Shown: positions 44,878 to 54,448, counted from the first letter of the stretch. The stretch: DNA of 64,000 bases from Methyloligella sp. GL2 (GCF_013341275.1 NZ_CP054476.1:2282988-2346987); one strand, 5' to 3'. Numbers and translations are program-made. Notes: generated by a model from the letters alone, not told the origin.

Positions 44878-45734
44878 CGCCTGAGCCCTCCGAGGGCAAG
44901 GCGGAAGCCGTAGCGGAGCGCAAGGAACACTATCAGGGTCGCCAGCAGGGTGGAAAAGGCGAGCGCCGAGCCGATGGGCGCATTCAGCCGGTTGATGAAC
45001 TGGCTCTGCATGAAATTGCCGACCATCAGCGTGTTCGGCCCGCCGACAAGCTGGGCGGTGACGTAGTCGCCGACCGAAATGAAAAAGGTGAGCGCGAAGG
45101 CGGTGACGACGCCGGTCTCGCATTGCGGCAGCACCACCTCGGCGAAGATGCGAAAGCGCGAGGCGCCGAGGTCGCGGGCCGCATCCACCGGTGCGTCGGC
45201 GATGCCGCGAAGCGAGGCGTGCACCGGCAGGATAGCGAAGGGCAGCAGGAAGTGCACCAGGGTGATGACCACGGCGAGCGGCGTATAGAGCAGCCAGTCC
45301 AGCGGCTGTTCGATAACGCCGATGAGCATCAGCGCCTGGTTGATGATGCCGGTGCTGCCGAGCAGCGTCTTCCAGGCATAGATTTTTACTAGATAGCCGC
45401 CGAACAGCGTGGTCAGAGCGACGAACAGGATCAGCGTGCCGAGGCGCCCTTCCCGGAAGCGGATCAGATAGGCGATGGCGAAGGCGAAGCTGGTGGTGAT
45501 CGCGGCGATGATCAGCGCCAGGGTGATGGAGAAGCCGATGGAGGGGAGATACTCCCGCACCACGTCGACATAGTTCTCCAGGGTCGTTTCGCGGACCAGC
45601 TTGTAGCGCTTGATCTGCCAGAAGCTGACCAGGAAGAAATAGGCCCCCGGCAGCAGGAAGAAGACGGTGAGAACGGCCGCGGCGGGCGCGATCTGCGCGA
45701 CGGTCCGCCGGGAGGATGATGCGCCGCGGCTCAT
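44874..45734 (-). CDS. Polyamine-type ABC permease, PotB family (system 1)
   Basis: A 286-residue permease with about six helices. The PotB hallmark SFWQIKRY lies near the N-terminus, the EAA loop is DAARDLGASRFRIFAEVVLP, followed by TFFISVGDYVTAQLVGG, the usual PotB GDYVTP-like site. ATG 45734 overlaps the ATPase stop by ATGA; a longer upstream frame overlaps that gene and is not used. Confidence 0.93.
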   Translation of the reverse strand: MSRGASSSRRTVAQIAPAAAVLTVFFLLPGAYFFLVSFWQIKRYKLVRETTLENYVDVVREYLPSIGFSITLALIIAAITTSFAFAIAYLIRFREGRLGTLILFVALTTLFGGYLVKIYAWKTLLGSTGIINQALMLIGVIEQPLDWLLYTPLAVVITLVHFLLPFAILPVHASLRGIADAPVDAARDLGASRFRIFAEVVLPQCETGVVTAFALTFFISVGDYVTAQLVGGPNTLMVGNFMQSQFINRLNAPIGSALAFSTLLATLIVFLALRYGFRLALGGLRR

Positions 45735-46786
45735 GTCTCGTCGATCACGTGGCAGTCGGCGGGCTCCCAAAAGGCCGTGGTGCTACCGCCGGTCTGCGGC
45801 GCCTTGCTCTGGCCGGAGGGCTGCTGCTGGTGGACGATCAGATCCTCGCCCGATTGCAGCTTCAGCCGGATATGCCAGTAATCGCCCATGAAGACCGCTT
45901 CGGCGATGGTGGCGGGCAGCTTGGGACAGCCGGCCTTGCCGCGCCCGAGGCGGATATTGCTCGGCCGCACCATCAAGGTGAGCTTGCCGTCCGGTCCTTG
46001 CAGCGGAAAGCTGGTACCGGCGACATGGCAGGTGTCCCCTTTCCGCTCCGCAGCGAGCAGATTGCTCTCCCCGATGAAGTTGGCGACGAAGCGGGTGCGC
46101 GGATGCCGGTAGATCGCTTCAGGCGATTGCTCCTGCACGATGCGCCCCTGATCCATTACCGCGACGCGGTTGGCCAGCGCCATGGCCTCGCTCTGATCGT
46201 GGGTGACGTAGACGAAGGTGCCGCCAATCTCGTGATGCAGATTGCGCAGCTCTTCCTGCATCGCCTTTCGGAGCTGCAGGTCGAGGGCGGCGAGCGGCTC
46301 GTCGAGCAAGAGCACGCTCGGCTTCATCACCAGGGCGCGGGCCAAAGCCACGCGCTGCTGCTGGCCGCCGGAAAGCGCCGCCGGCAGCCGGTCGGCGAAC
46401 GGCGCAAGATGCATCAGCTCCAGGATCTCGGCGGTGTCGCGGTCGCGCTCGGCGCGGCCGCGCTTGGCGACCCGCAGACCGAAGCCGACATTCTGCCGGA
46501 CGGTCATATGCGGAAACAGGCCGTAGCTCTGGAAGACGATATTGGTGTTGCGCTGCTCGGGGCCGAGCGCGGTGACGTCCTGGCCGTCGATCTCCACCCT
46601 GCCGCGATCGGGGCTGAGAAACCCGCCGATCATGCGCAGCAGCGTGGTCTTGCCGCACCCGGACGGGCCGAGCAGGGCGAGAAAATCGCCCCGCTCGACC
46701 TCTAGATCCGTCGGATGCAGCGCCACATGGGCGTCGTACGACTTGGTCAGTCCGCGCAGCCTGAGAAGCGGCGTCGCATCGGTCAT
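45731..46786 (-). CDS. Polyamine-type ABC ATPase, PotA family (system 1)
   Basis: A 351-residue ATP-binding subunit. Walker A GPSGCGKTT near residue 40, Q-loop FQSYGLFPHMT, signature LSGGQQQRVALARAL, Walker B LLLDEPLAALD and H-loop THDQSE are all intact. The C-terminal part is a TOBE regulatory domain (LMVRPSNIRLGRG). It energises the adjacent PotB/PotC-like permeases. Confidence 0.95.
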   Translation of the reverse strand: MTDATPLLRLRGLTKSYDAHVALHPTDLEVERGDFLALLGPSGCGKTTLLRMIGGFLSPDRGRVEIDGQDVTALGPEQRNTNIVFQSYGLFPHMTVRQNVGFGLRVAKRGRAERDRDTAEILELMHLAPFADRLPAALSGGQQQRVALARALVMKPSVLLLDEPLAALDLQLRKAMQEELRNLHHEIGGTFVYVTHDQSEAMALANRVAVMDQGRIVQEQSPEAIYRHPRTRFVANFIGESNLLAAERKGDTCHVAGTSFPLQGPDGKLTLMVRPSNIRLGRGKAGCPKLPATIAEAVFMGDYWHIRLKLQSGEDLIVHQQQPSGQSKAPQTGGSTTAFWEPADCHVIDET

Positions 46787-46796
46787 ATGGCCCGGC

Positions 46797-47948
46797 TCAG
46801 CTCTTCAGCACCTTTTCCCAGGCTTCCTGATAATCGTCCCAGACTGCCAGGTCGCCGTCCTCCTCGACCGGATACATCGGGACGACCATGGTCTTGACCT
46901 CGAAGTACTCGGAAAGATCGGCGTAATCGTACATCGCCTTGTTGGCGTCGTCTGCCTTCTCCATGGCCTCATCGGTCACGACGGGCATGGAGTTGGCCGT
47001 GGCGCCGGCGAGCTGCCCCTTCAGCGACAGGGCATTGTTGATGTAAGCGTGGGCGGCGTCGACATCGCCGGAGCCCTTACCGATGGCATAGCCCTCGATG
47101 AAGCCCATGCTCTTCTCTTTCGGATAGGCGATCTGGATATTGGCGCCATCGCCGACCCAGGTGGTCACCGGCTCCCAGCCCTGGCACATCACCACCTCGC
47201 CGGAGGAGAGCATGTTGACCAGGTCGCCGTAGCTCGGCGCGATGGTGCGAAGATGGTTCTTCTTCAGGTCGATCAGCAGCTCGACCGTCTTGGCCAGCTC
47301 TTTGTGGGTCATGCGATGGGGGTTCTTCACGCCCGCCACGCGGCCCCAGGCGAACAGGTTGCCGGTATAGTCGGCGGTGATCGCGCATTTGCCCTTGTAC
47401 TCGTCCTTCAGCATGTCGGTCCACGAGGTGGGCTTCTCCGCCTTGTCGGCGTTGTAGAGCATGCAGATGGAGCCGTAGGTCATCGGCGCGGCGTACCACT
47501 TGCCTTCGAGCTGCATGTTCTCCTTGCAGTACTCGGAGACGGTGGAATTGATCTTCGAAAAATTCGGGATCTTGGCGATATCCAGCGGCTCGAGCAGGCC
47601 TTCGGCGGCCAGGAAGTTGTCGTGGATGAAATACGGCGTGCAGATATCGACCTGGTCGGCGCCGAGGCGCAGCTTGGTGACGACCTCGTCGGCGCTGGAA
47701 ATATAGGTATTCTGCAGCGTCTTGCCGGTACTCTCGGCGATATCGCCTTCGGTGAGGAAGGTGTCGTAGCCCTCCCAGCCGACATAGTTCAGGGAGTCGG
47801 CGGCGTGCGCCTTGCGGGGAAGCCCCGGCAAGCCGATGGCAGCCACCGCCCCTGCAGCGGCGGCCGTCTTCAGCAACTGGCGCCGATCGAGATCGACATA
47901 CTGCCTGACACGAACGATGCCGTCTGGTTGCGTGGTGTCTTTACTCAT
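46797..47948 (-). CDS. Polyamine-type periplasmic binding protein, PotD family (system 1)
   Basis: A 383-residue binding protein. A twin-arginine-like leader (DRRQLLKTAAAAGAVAA, ending KAHA) suggests Tat export. The mature part begins DSLNYVGWEGYDTF, the PotD/PotF-type opening, and carries WYAAPMTYGSICMLYNADK and WEPVTTWVG. ATG 47948 is used. It lies 58 bases after the deiminase-like gene and 10 bases before the ATPase. Such proteins bind putrescine, spermidine or related cationic ligands; the ligand is not known. Confidence 0.92.
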   Translation of the reverse strand: MSKDTTQPDGIVRVRQYVDLDRRQLLKTAAAAGAVAAIGLPGLPRKAHAADSLNYVGWEGYDTFLTEGDIAESTGKTLQNTYISSADEVVTKLRLGADQVDICTPYFIHDNFLAAEGLLEPLDIAKIPNFSKINSTVSEYCKENMQLEGKWYAAPMTYGSICMLYNADKAEKPTSWTDMLKDEYKGKCAITADYTGNLFAWGRVAGVKNPHRMTHKELAKTVELLIDLKKNHLRTIAPSYGDLVNMLSSGEVVMCQGWEPVTTWVGDGANIQIAYPKEKSMGFIEGYAIGKGSGDVDAAHAYINNALSLKGQLAGATANSMPVVTDEAMEKADDANKAMYDYADLSEYFEVKTMVVPMYPVEEDGDLAVWDDYQEAWEKVLKS

Positions 47949-48006
47949 AATCTTTATCTTCCTCACGCTTTTCGGTTTTTGACGGTCGGCCGTGTCATCC
48001 AGGCGA

Positions 48007-48945
48007 TTACTCCGTGTCGGGAAGCCTTTGCAGCTCATGACAGGAGCAATGGACGCCGCCACCCCCAAGGGCGAACATGTCGAAATCGACGGCCAGCACT
48101 TCAAAGCCCTCGGCTTTGAGAGTCTCATTGATCTTCACGTTGTGGGACATGGAGAGGACGCGGTTGCCGCCGAGGTTGACGACATTGCCGCCGAGCTTCA
48201 CGCATTGCGCATAGGGCACGTTGATGGTGCGGATGCCCTGCTCCTTCTTGATGAAGTCGAGCGCGTATTCGGGAAGCGCATCCTCGCAGACCAGCGCGAC
48301 GTCCTTCTCCAGCATGACGACGCAGGCATCCATATGGACGAATTGGTGCGGGATCGGCACGACGAAGGCTTGCCAGCCCTCCTCCCGAAGCCAACCGGCC
48401 ACCTGCTCGGCGCCCTCGCGGGTGGAGCGGCTGCCGGAATAGCCGAGCAGCGCCACGCCGGGCTTCAGGATCACGAAATCGCCGCCCTCGAAGAAGCCGG
48501 CAGTGACCCAATGCCAGATCGGAATGCCGGCATTCTTGTAGAACTCCGCCACCACGGCGTAGTCGCGCTGGCGCGGCGGCGTCTGGATGCTGGCGACGAC
48601 CGCGCCCCATGGCGTCATGAAGCTTGAATCGCGCGCAAAGACGCTGGATTTCAGACCTTCGTCGGCCTCCAGAAAATGGCAGCGCACGCCTGCCGCTTCG
48701 AAGGCCTCAACGAGCCCGCGGTGTTGCCGCATCGCGAGCTGCTTGTCGAAATGGTAGCCAAGCCGGTCCAGGTTCTCCTGAACCACGTCGGAGATCGCAT
48801 TCAGCTTGGTCCATGCAAAATGGTCGGGCTTGCCGAGCAGCACATCGGTCAAGATACCGGTGTGATTGCCGACGCCCCACGGCACCGATGCTTCGGTCTC
48901 TTTGCCGTTTTCGGCGCCGCTTTCTGTGCACTGCGAAATTTCCAT
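48007..48945 (-). CDS. Guanidino-group modifying hydrolase, dimethylarginine dimethylaminohydrolase-like
   Basis: A 312-residue five-bladed enzyme of the arginine deiminase/amidinotransferase superfamily. Conserved guanidine-site residues are visible: Asp in SVFARDSSF (D106), EGGD at 153-156, the HMD motif (H204, D206), and the nucleophile Cys C300 in GGGGVHCSC, with a second Cys at 302. The pattern is that of DDAH-like hydrolases, which cleave the guanidine C-N bond to give citrulline-type products and amines. It is first in the leftward unit with the system 1 transporter, and divergent from a LysR gene. ATG 48945 is chosen; earlier starts would overlap the operator. Confidence 0.8.
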   Translation of the reverse strand: MEISQCTESGAENGKETEASVPWGVGNHTGILTDVLLGKPDHFAWTKLNAISDVVQENLDRLGYHFDKQLAMRQHRGLVEAFEAAGVRCHFLEADEGLKSSVFARDSSFMTPWGAVVASIQTPPRQRDYAVVAEFYKNAGIPIWHWVTAGFFEGGDFVILKPGVALLGYSGSRSTREGAEQVAGWLREEGWQAFVVPIPHQFVHMDACVVMLEKDVALVCEDALPEYALDFIKKEQGIRTINVPYAQCVKLGGNVVNLGGNRVLSMSHNVKINETLKAEGFEVLAVDFDMFALGGGGVHCSCHELQRLPDTE

Positions 48946-49001
48946 GCTGCAGAGCGTAAAGAAAAGATGCCTTGCCGCAATCGAGAAGGATTCGTAGTTA
49001 G

Positions 49002-49018
49002 TGTAAGTCTCGCTTACA
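49002..49018. promoter_or_regulatory. LysR-type operator between divergent genes
   Basis: TGTAAG-TCTCG-CTTACA, a perfect 6-base dyad with 5-base spacer, 61 bases before the LysR ATG and 57 before the DDAH-like ATG. It also fits the T-N11-A rule of LysR regulators. Confidence 0.75.
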
Positions 49019-49079
49019 GTATGTCGCCTTCCACGCCGAAAATGGGGTGTGGCGCGAAGAACCATCCGATCGGGGGCGA

Positions 49080-49979
49080 ATGAAGCGGTCGCGAATTCCC
49101 TTACACGCCTTGCGCGCCTTCGAGGCAGCCGCGGAAACCGGGAATCTGACCCGGGCCGCCGAAACGCTGGGCGTCACCCATGCGGCGATCAGCTATCAGA
49201 TCCGTCTGCTGGAAGATCATCTCGGCCTCGCCCTGTTCGAGCGGCGGATGCGGCCGATGCAGCTCACCGATGCCGGGCAGCGCCTGCTGGAAGGCACCCG
49301 CGGCGGGTTCGACCGCATCGCGCACTGTCTCGACGATCTCAAGGAGGAAGAGGATTATGCCGGCGAGCTGAGCGTCGTCAGCGTGCCGGGGCTCGGCGGC
49401 AATTGGCTGACCAGCGTTCTCGGCGAATACGTCTCGCAATTTCCGAAGGTCACGGTGCGGATGATCACCAGCCCCTGGCACCGGCAGACCGAGTTCGAGC
49501 CGTCCGATTTCTCGATCGTCTATGGCAGCGCCGAGCAATCCGGCCGCCGGGTCACCCTGCTCGGCCAGACCAGCTTCTTCCCCGTCTGCAGCCCAAGCCT
49601 GCCCATCGCCGGCAACCGCTACCCCGATCCGCGGGACATGCTGAACTACACGCTGATCCACGAATACAACACCGACACCTGGAGCCGCTGGTACATGGCC
49701 TGCGGCGTGGAGCCGTTCGCCGGCACGCGGCGGATCTATTTCGACGGGGCGCATCTCACCTTGCATGCGGCCCGGGCCGGAACTGGGATCGCCATGGCGG
49801 ATTTGCCGACCGTGGCGGCGGATCTGAAAGAAGGCCGGCTAGTGCGCCTCTCCGATCTCACCGTGCCGGCGACCCATCCCTATTACATCACCACCCCGCC
49901 GCTGGGGCGTCTGAAGCCCGCGGCGAAGGCGCTGGAGGATTTGGCGGTGAGACGCTTCCGCCAGATCGAGGCGGAGTAA
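49080..49979 (+). CDS. LysR-family regulator, GcvA-like
   Basis: A 299-residue regulator. The N-terminal winged helix is clear (ALRAFEAAAETGNLTRAAETL then VTHAAISYQIRLLEDHLGLALFER), and the C-terminal ligand-binding domain of the GcvA type follows. ATG 49080 has a GGGGG-rich ribosome site. It faces the DDAH-like gene across a palindromic site, so it probably controls that unit in response to a pathway ligand. It ends 5 bases before the convergent TetR gene. Confidence 0.93.
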   Translation: MKRSRIPLHALRAFEAAAETGNLTRAAETLGVTHAAISYQIRLLEDHLGLALFERRMRPMQLTDAGQRLLEGTRGGFDRIAHCLDDLKEEEDYAGELSVVSVPGLGGNWLTSVLGEYVSQFPKVTVRMITSPWHRQTEFEPSDFSIVYGSAEQSGRRVTLLGQTSFFPVCSPSLPIAGNRYPDPRDMLNYTLIHEYNTDTWSRWYMACGVEPFAGTRRIYFDGAHLTLHAARAGTGIAMADLPTVAADLKEGRLVRLSDLTVPATHPYYITTPPLGRLKPAAKALEDLAVRRFRQIEAE

Positions 49980-49984
49980 GCGAT

Positions 49985-50632
49985 CTAGGCGCGGCCGATC
50001 AGCTTCATCACCGCGCCGACATGCAGGTCCACATCGGCGAGATAGCGGTCGAAATCCGGGCGCTCGGCGGCGACCAGCTCGACGAAGGCCGCATTATGGA
50101 TGCGGTGGATGCAGCGGCCGATCACCAGCGGATCGATCTCCGATGCCGCGCCCTCCCCCTCGCCGATGAGGCCGGCGATGGCGCGCACCAGCTCCTCTTG
50201 CAGCTTGCGGAAGCGGCCGGCGAATTCCGATCCCCGGTCGGTGATCAGCGTCGAATAGACATGGCACCAGGCGGCAGGCGGAACCAGGCTCAAGGATTCG
50301 GCGGCGATGCTCTCCAGGAAGCCGCAGACATCTTCCTTGCCGCGGGCGCGGCTCTGCGGCTCGAAGGCGGCGGCGAGGATCTTTCTGTTCTCGATTTCGA
50401 TGAGCGAGAGCAGGATGTTGACCTTGGTGCCGTAGTAATTGAACACCGTGCCGGGCGAGACCTCGGCATGCTCGGCGATCTCTTCCACGGTGGTCTCGTC
50501 AAAGGATTTCCGCCGGAATAGGGCCGAAGCGGCATCAAGGATGCAGGCCTGGCGCTTGCGCTTCTGGCGGTCGCGCAAGCCTTCGGTCCGCACCGGCTGC
50601 GTTTCGGTCTCCTCGGCAGCGTTCTCGCTCAT
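49985..50632 (-). CDS. TetR/AcrR-family regulator
   Basis: A 215-residue TetR protein. The HTH reads TVEEIAEHAEVSPGTVFNYYGTK (near residues 47-69). The N-terminus is acidic then basic (RDRQKRKRQACILDAA). It is the last gene of the leftward unit with transporter 2 and lies 63 bases after the deacetylase-family gene, so it likely controls that unit. No second operator copy was picked out with confidence. Confidence 0.9.
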   Translation of the reverse strand: MSENAAEETETQPVRTEGLRDRQKRKRQACILDAASALFRRKSFDETTVEEIAEHAEVSPGTVFNYYGTKVNILLSLIEIENRKILAAAFEPQSRARGKEDVCGFLESIAAESLSLVPPAAWCHVYSTLITDRGSEFAGRFRKLQEELVRAIAGLIGEGEGAASEIDPLVIGRCIHRIHNAAFVELVAAERPDFDRYLADVDLHVGAVMKLIGRA

Positions 50633-50695
50633 ACCGCTTTCCCTCCCCGCATCTTTGCCTCCGCTTCGCCGGGCTCCGCCATCACGCGCCCGCCG

Positions 50696-51601
50696 TCAGG
50701 CCTTTGACGGCAGGAGATCGTCCGGCAGGCCCTTGTCATAATATGGCAGCCGGATGCGCCGCGGCTCATAGATGCCGTCTTTCTCAAGCTGCTGCAGATG
50801 AGCGGCGATCTCCTCCATGCTGGCGATCCAGACATCGCCGCGGGAGATCATCTCCTCCATCATCTCGGCGATGGCATCGAGCCGTGCCGGACGGGCGCTG
50901 ACCCAAGGATGCCAGATGCCGACCCAAAGCCCGCCGAGCCGGTAGGTGGCCTCGAACTCGGCGCGATAGACGGCGCAAGCCTCCGCTGGCGAGCGCACGG
51001 TCATCTGATAGCCGAAATCCGGCGCGTGCACATATTGCGGCCAGTCGTCCAACGCCCAATGGGTGGGGATCTCGACGAAGCTGCCGCCTTCGGCATCCAC
51101 CATATGGGGGAAGTCGTCGGTCATCAGCGAGGCGTCGTATTGGAAGCCGTATTTCACCAGCAGCGCGGCGGTATGGCGGGAGAAGTTGTAGGTCGGGGCG
51201 CGGAAGCCGCGCGGCGCCTGGCCGGTCATGCTCTTATGCACCTCCAGCGCGCGGACGAACCACTTCTCCTCCTCCTCGGCCGGCAGCACGTTGTAATTCT
51301 CGTGGATATAGCCGTGATGGCCGATCTCATGGCCGTCCTTCAGGATCGCTTCGACCAACTCAGGGTAATTCTCCATGCACCAGGCGGGATAATAGAAGCT
51401 CTGCTTCAGCCCCAAGCGGCGGTAGAGCTCCAGGATGCGCGGCACGGCCACCTCGTCGTAGCGGCACCAGGAGGTGGTGGCGACCATGTCCGGCGCGCGG
51501 TCGCGATAGAACAGATGCACCAAGCTGTCGGTGTCGATATCGAAGGTGAAGGCAGCGGCGCAGCGCGCCCCGTTCGGCCATGGCGGCGGATTATGGATCA
51601 T
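50696..51601 (-). CDS. Polysaccharide deacetylase-family amidohydrolase (PuuE-like)
   Basis: A 301-residue NodB-homology enzyme without signal peptide, so cytoplasmic. Metal and catalytic motifs are FTFDIDTDS (D21, D23), HEIGHHGYIHEN (His at 95/96 and 100), RGFRAPTYNFS and the late GIWHPWVSARPARLD. Members outside cell-wall metabolism cut linear amides such as allantoin or N-formyl compounds. Its place beside a polyamine-type importer, M20 peptidase and amidinotransferase-like enzyme suggests deacylation of a small amide or N-acyl amine. It lies 42 bases after the transporter 2 ATPase. Confidence 0.85.
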   Translation of the reverse strand: MIHNPPPWPNGARCAAAFTFDIDTDSLVHLFYRDRAPDMVATTSWCRYDEVAVPRILELYRRLGLKQSFYYPAWCMENYPELVEAILKDGHEIGHHGYIHENYNVLPAEEEEKWFVRALEVHKSMTGQAPRGFRAPTYNFSRHTAALLVKYGFQYDASLMTDDFPHMVDAEGGSFVEIPTHWALDDWPQYVHAPDFGYQMTVRSPAEACAVYRAEFEATYRLGGLWVGIWHPWVSARPARLDAIAEMMEEMISRGDVWIASMEEIAAHLQQLEKDGIYEPRRIRLPYYDKGLPDDLLPSKA

Positions 51602-51643
51602 GTCGTCGCGTCCTCACTCTGACTGTTGGCGCCCAGCCTCTTA

Positions 51644-52717
51644 TCACGAGGCCTTGGCGGCGATGATGGAGAAGGCGGAAGGCTCCGCCGTCACTGCGAT
51701 CTCTGCTCCCGGCTCCGGCGGGGTGCGATCGTCGGAATGGACATGGAAGGCCATGTCCGGCGCGACCTCGGTCCGCACCCGCAAGCCGTAATAGGTACCC
51801 AAGAAGGTCACCTCTTCCACGGTGCCGCGCAAGAAATGCTTCGCCCGGCTGCCCGGCGTTGCAAGCCGCAAGCGGTTCGGCCGCACCGTGACATAAACCT
51901 CGTCCCCTTCCGGCGCTTCGCTCTGGACCTTCACCGGGCCGAGCGCGGTCTCGATCACCGTGCCGGTTTTGGCACGGGAGGTGATGCGCCCGCGCAGCAC
52001 ATTGTTCTCGCCGACGAAGGTCGCCGCGAACAAGCTCGCCGGGGAATCGAAGATCCGGTCCGGCGGGCCGGCATCCTCGATCCGGCCTCCATTCATCACC
52101 ACCAGAAGATCGGCGAGGCTCATCGCCTCCTCCTGGTCGTGGGTGACATGCAGGAAGGTGGTGCCGCTCTTCTTCTGCAGGATGCGAAGCTCGCGCTGCA
52201 TCTGGCGGCGGAGGCTGAGATCGAGAGCGCCGAGGGGCTCGTCGAGCAGCAGGACCTTGGGCCGGACCACGAGCGAGCGGGCGACCGCCACGCGCTGGCG
52301 CTGGCCGCCGGAGAGCTGGTCGATGCGGCGGTCGGCGAAGCTTGCGAGATCGACGAGCGCCAGAACCTCGGCGACCTGACGATCCCGCTCCGCCTTGCCG
52401 AGCCCATGCATGCGAAGGCCGAAGCCCACATTGTCGGCGACGCTCATATGCGGAAACAGCGCATAATCTTGAAACACGGTGGCGGTGGGACGCAGGCGCG
52501 GCGGCAGACCGCCGACATCCTCATCGTCGATCATCACCAGGCCCTGATCGGCCTCTTCGAAGCCGGCGACGATATTGAGCAGCGTGGTCTTGCCGCTTCC
52601 CGAGGGGCCGAGCAGTACCACATAGCTGCCGCTGGCGGCGGTGAGGTCGATGCCGCGCAGCACATCCTGCTGCCCAAGGCGCTTTTCGATGCCTTGCAGA
52701 TGGAGCCCGCGGCTCAT
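51644..52717 (-). CDS. Polyamine-type ABC ATPase, PotA family (system 2)
   Basis: A 357-residue ATP-binding subunit with Walker A GPSGSGKTT (near residue 37), Q-loop FQDYALFPHMS, signature LSGGQRQRVAVARSL, Walker B LLLDEPLGALD and THDQEE, followed by a TOBE domain with VRPNRLRLA. ATG 52717 overlaps the PotC-like stop by ATGA; a longer frame reaching 53230 is only antisense-free read-in over the permease gene and is rejected. Confidence 0.94.
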   Translation of the reverse strand: MSRGLHLQGIEKRLGQQDVLRGIDLTAASGSYVVLLGPSGSGKTTLLNIVAGFEEADQGLVMIDDEDVGGLPPRLRPTATVFQDYALFPHMSVADNVGFGLRMHGLGKAERDRQVAEVLALVDLASFADRRIDQLSGGQRQRVAVARSLVVRPKVLLLDEPLGALDLSLRRQMQRELRILQKKSGTTFLHVTHDQEEAMSLADLLVVMNGGRIEDAGPPDRIFDSPASLFAATFVGENNVLRGRITSRAKTGTVIETALGPVKVQSEAPEGDEVYVTVRPNRLRLATPGSRAKHFLRGTVEEVTFLGTYYGLRVRTEVAPDMAFHVHSDDRTPPEPGAEIAVTAEPSAFSIIAAKAS

Positions 52718-53523
52718 TGGCTCTTCTCCTGTTTGCCTTGCTTCATCAGCACGATCCATTCCACGAAGATCACCAGCACTGCCGAAGCCATGAACACGAC
52801 GCTGCCGATAGCATTGGTTTTCGGATTGAGGCCGCTGCGGAGCTGCGACCAGATCTCGACCGGGAGGGTGACATCGAAGCGGCTGAGAAGCAGCGCGATG
52901 ATGAACTCGTCCCAGGAGAGCGTGAAGCAGAGCAGGAACGCGGCGACCATCGGCCAGGTCAGGCTCGGCATCACCACATGGGCGATCACCTGCCATTCCT
53001 TGGCGCCGAGATCGCGGGCGGCCCGCTCCAAGGTCAGCATGTCGGGCTTGATCTGGCTGGAGATCAGCGCAATCGCGATGGGCATATGCATCACCGCATG
53101 GCCGAGGATCACCGCGCCGAGAGATTTCGGAATCTGGAACCACATCAGCGTGATCAGAAGCCCCATGCCGACGATGATGTAGGAGATGGTCAGCGGCAGT
53201 AGGAAGAGACCCTGCAGCCGTCGCAGCCAAGGGCCGCCATAGCGGGCCGTTGCATAGGCGGCGAGCATGCCGAACGCCGTGGCGATGGCCGAGGATGCCG
53301 CGCCGACGAGAAGCGAATTGCGCAGCGCATCGGTCATGCGGCGGTCGGCGAACACGGCTTCGAACCAGCGGAGCGAGGGCCCGTCGAAAGGCGGCACCGG
53401 CACCGAGGAGGACTGGAAGGCGAATAGGATCAGCGCCGCCACGGGTAGATAGATGAAGACCAGCACCGCGGCGACATAGCCAAGGCGGAAGCTATGGCCA
53501 CCGAGTTTGCGCGCGCCCGTCAT
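52714..53523 (-). CDS. Polyamine-type ABC permease, PotC family (system 2)
   Basis: A 269-residue permease with about six helices. The N-terminal LGYVAAVLVFIYLPVAALILFAFQ and EAA loop RAARDLGAKEWQVIAHVVMP followed by LSWDEFIIALLLS are characteristic of PotC. It overlaps PotB-like and PotA-like genes by ATGA at both ends. Confidence 0.93.
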   Translation of the reverse strand: MTGARKLGGHSFRLGYVAAVLVFIYLPVAALILFAFQSSSVPVPPFDGPSLRWFEAVFADRRMTDALRNSLLVGAASSAIATAFGMLAAYATARYGGPWLRRLQGLFLLPLTISYIIVGMGLLITLMWFQIPKSLGAVILGHAVMHMPIAIALISSQIKPDMLTLERAARDLGAKEWQVIAHVVMPSLTWPMVAAFLLCFTLSWDEFIIALLLSRFDVTLPVEIWSQLRSGLNPKTNAIGSVVFMASAVLVIFVEWIVLMKQGKQEKSQ

Positions 53524-54359
53524 CGGCTCGCCTTCGAGATGGCGCGGTTGGCGATCAGCGTCACGGCGATGGAGATCGCCATCAGCACTAGGTTTATGGC
53601 GCCGGCCATGGGGAAATTTCCCTGGCGCTGCACCTGCAGCATGATCACCTGGGTGAGCACCAGCTCCTTGCCGCCGCCGAGGATCTGCGGCGTGACGTAA
53701 TCGCCGAGGGTCAGCACGAAGGTGAGCATGACCCCGGCGATGACGCCCGGCAGGCTCAAGGGCCAGATGATGCGGGTGAACACCGACGGCCAGCCGGCGC
53801 CGAGGTCTTGTGCGGCACGGATATAGCTCCGCGGGATGCGCACCAGGCTGGAGAAGATGGTCAGGCTGAGCAGCATGACGAAGAAATGCACGAAGCCGAT
53901 GATGGTCGCGGCGGTGGTGTTGGCGAGACCGACCGCCGGAAAGAAGCCGATGCTGTCGGCGGCCTGCGAGACCACGCCGTTATTGCTCAAGGCCAGCAGC
54001 CAGCTATAGGAGCGCACCACGTAAGAGGTCCAGAACGGCAGCATGCAGACCATGATGCCGATGCGCTGCCAGGTGGCGCTGGCGTGAAAGCTCAAGATGT
54101 AAGCCAGGGGATAGGCGATCAGCAGGCTGATCCCCGTCACCACCATGCCCATCCAGAGCGAGTTCCACAGCGCCTGCAGGTAATAGGGCTTGGAGAAAAA
54201 ATTGAGGTAGTTGGCGAGCGTCGCCTCCGTGCCGAGCACGAAACCCTGCTGCTGGTAGAAGCTCATCCAGATCATGGCGGCGAGCGGCAGCACGAAGAAC
54301 AGCACGAAGAGTGCGCTCGCCGGGAATAGATAGAGTGTTGGCCACAGGCCCTTACGCAT
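53520..54359 (-). CDS. Polyamine-type ABC permease, PotB family (system 2)
   Basis: A 279-residue permease with about six helices. It contains the PotB-type SFYQQQGF segment near residue 35, the EAA loop RAAQDLGAGWPSVFTRIIWP, and TLGDYVTPQILGGG. It follows the binding-protein gene after 89 bases; the order SBP-PotB-PotC-PotA differs from system 1 (SBP-PotA-PotB-PotC), so the two systems are not a simple tandem duplication. Confidence 0.93.
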   Translation of the reverse strand: MRKGLWPTLYLFPASALFVLFFVLPLAAMIWMSFYQQQGFVLGTEATLANYLNFFSKPYYLQALWNSLWMGMVVTGISLLIAYPLAYILSFHASATWQRIGIMVCMLPFWTSYVVRSYSWLLALSNNGVVSQAADSIGFFPAVGLANTTAATIIGFVHFFVMLLSLTIFSSLVRIPRSYIRAAQDLGAGWPSVFTRIIWPLSLPGVIAGVMLTFVLTLGDYVTPQILGGGKELVLTQVIMLQVQRQGNFPMAGAINLVLMAISIAVTLIANRAISKASR

Positions 54360-54448
54360 GATCCGCTCTCATTGCCGCTCGCCAAGGGGTGAGCGCACGG
54401 CCGGCGGCTGCCGGCCGTGCGTCATCCACTTTGCGTCGTCGCTTCAGA

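Noticed and set aside
51644..53230. A 528-residue version of the system 2 ATPase
   Set aside because: The extra 171 codons overlap the PotC-like permease in another frame and have no domain; ATG 52717 with ATGA overlap is the natural start.
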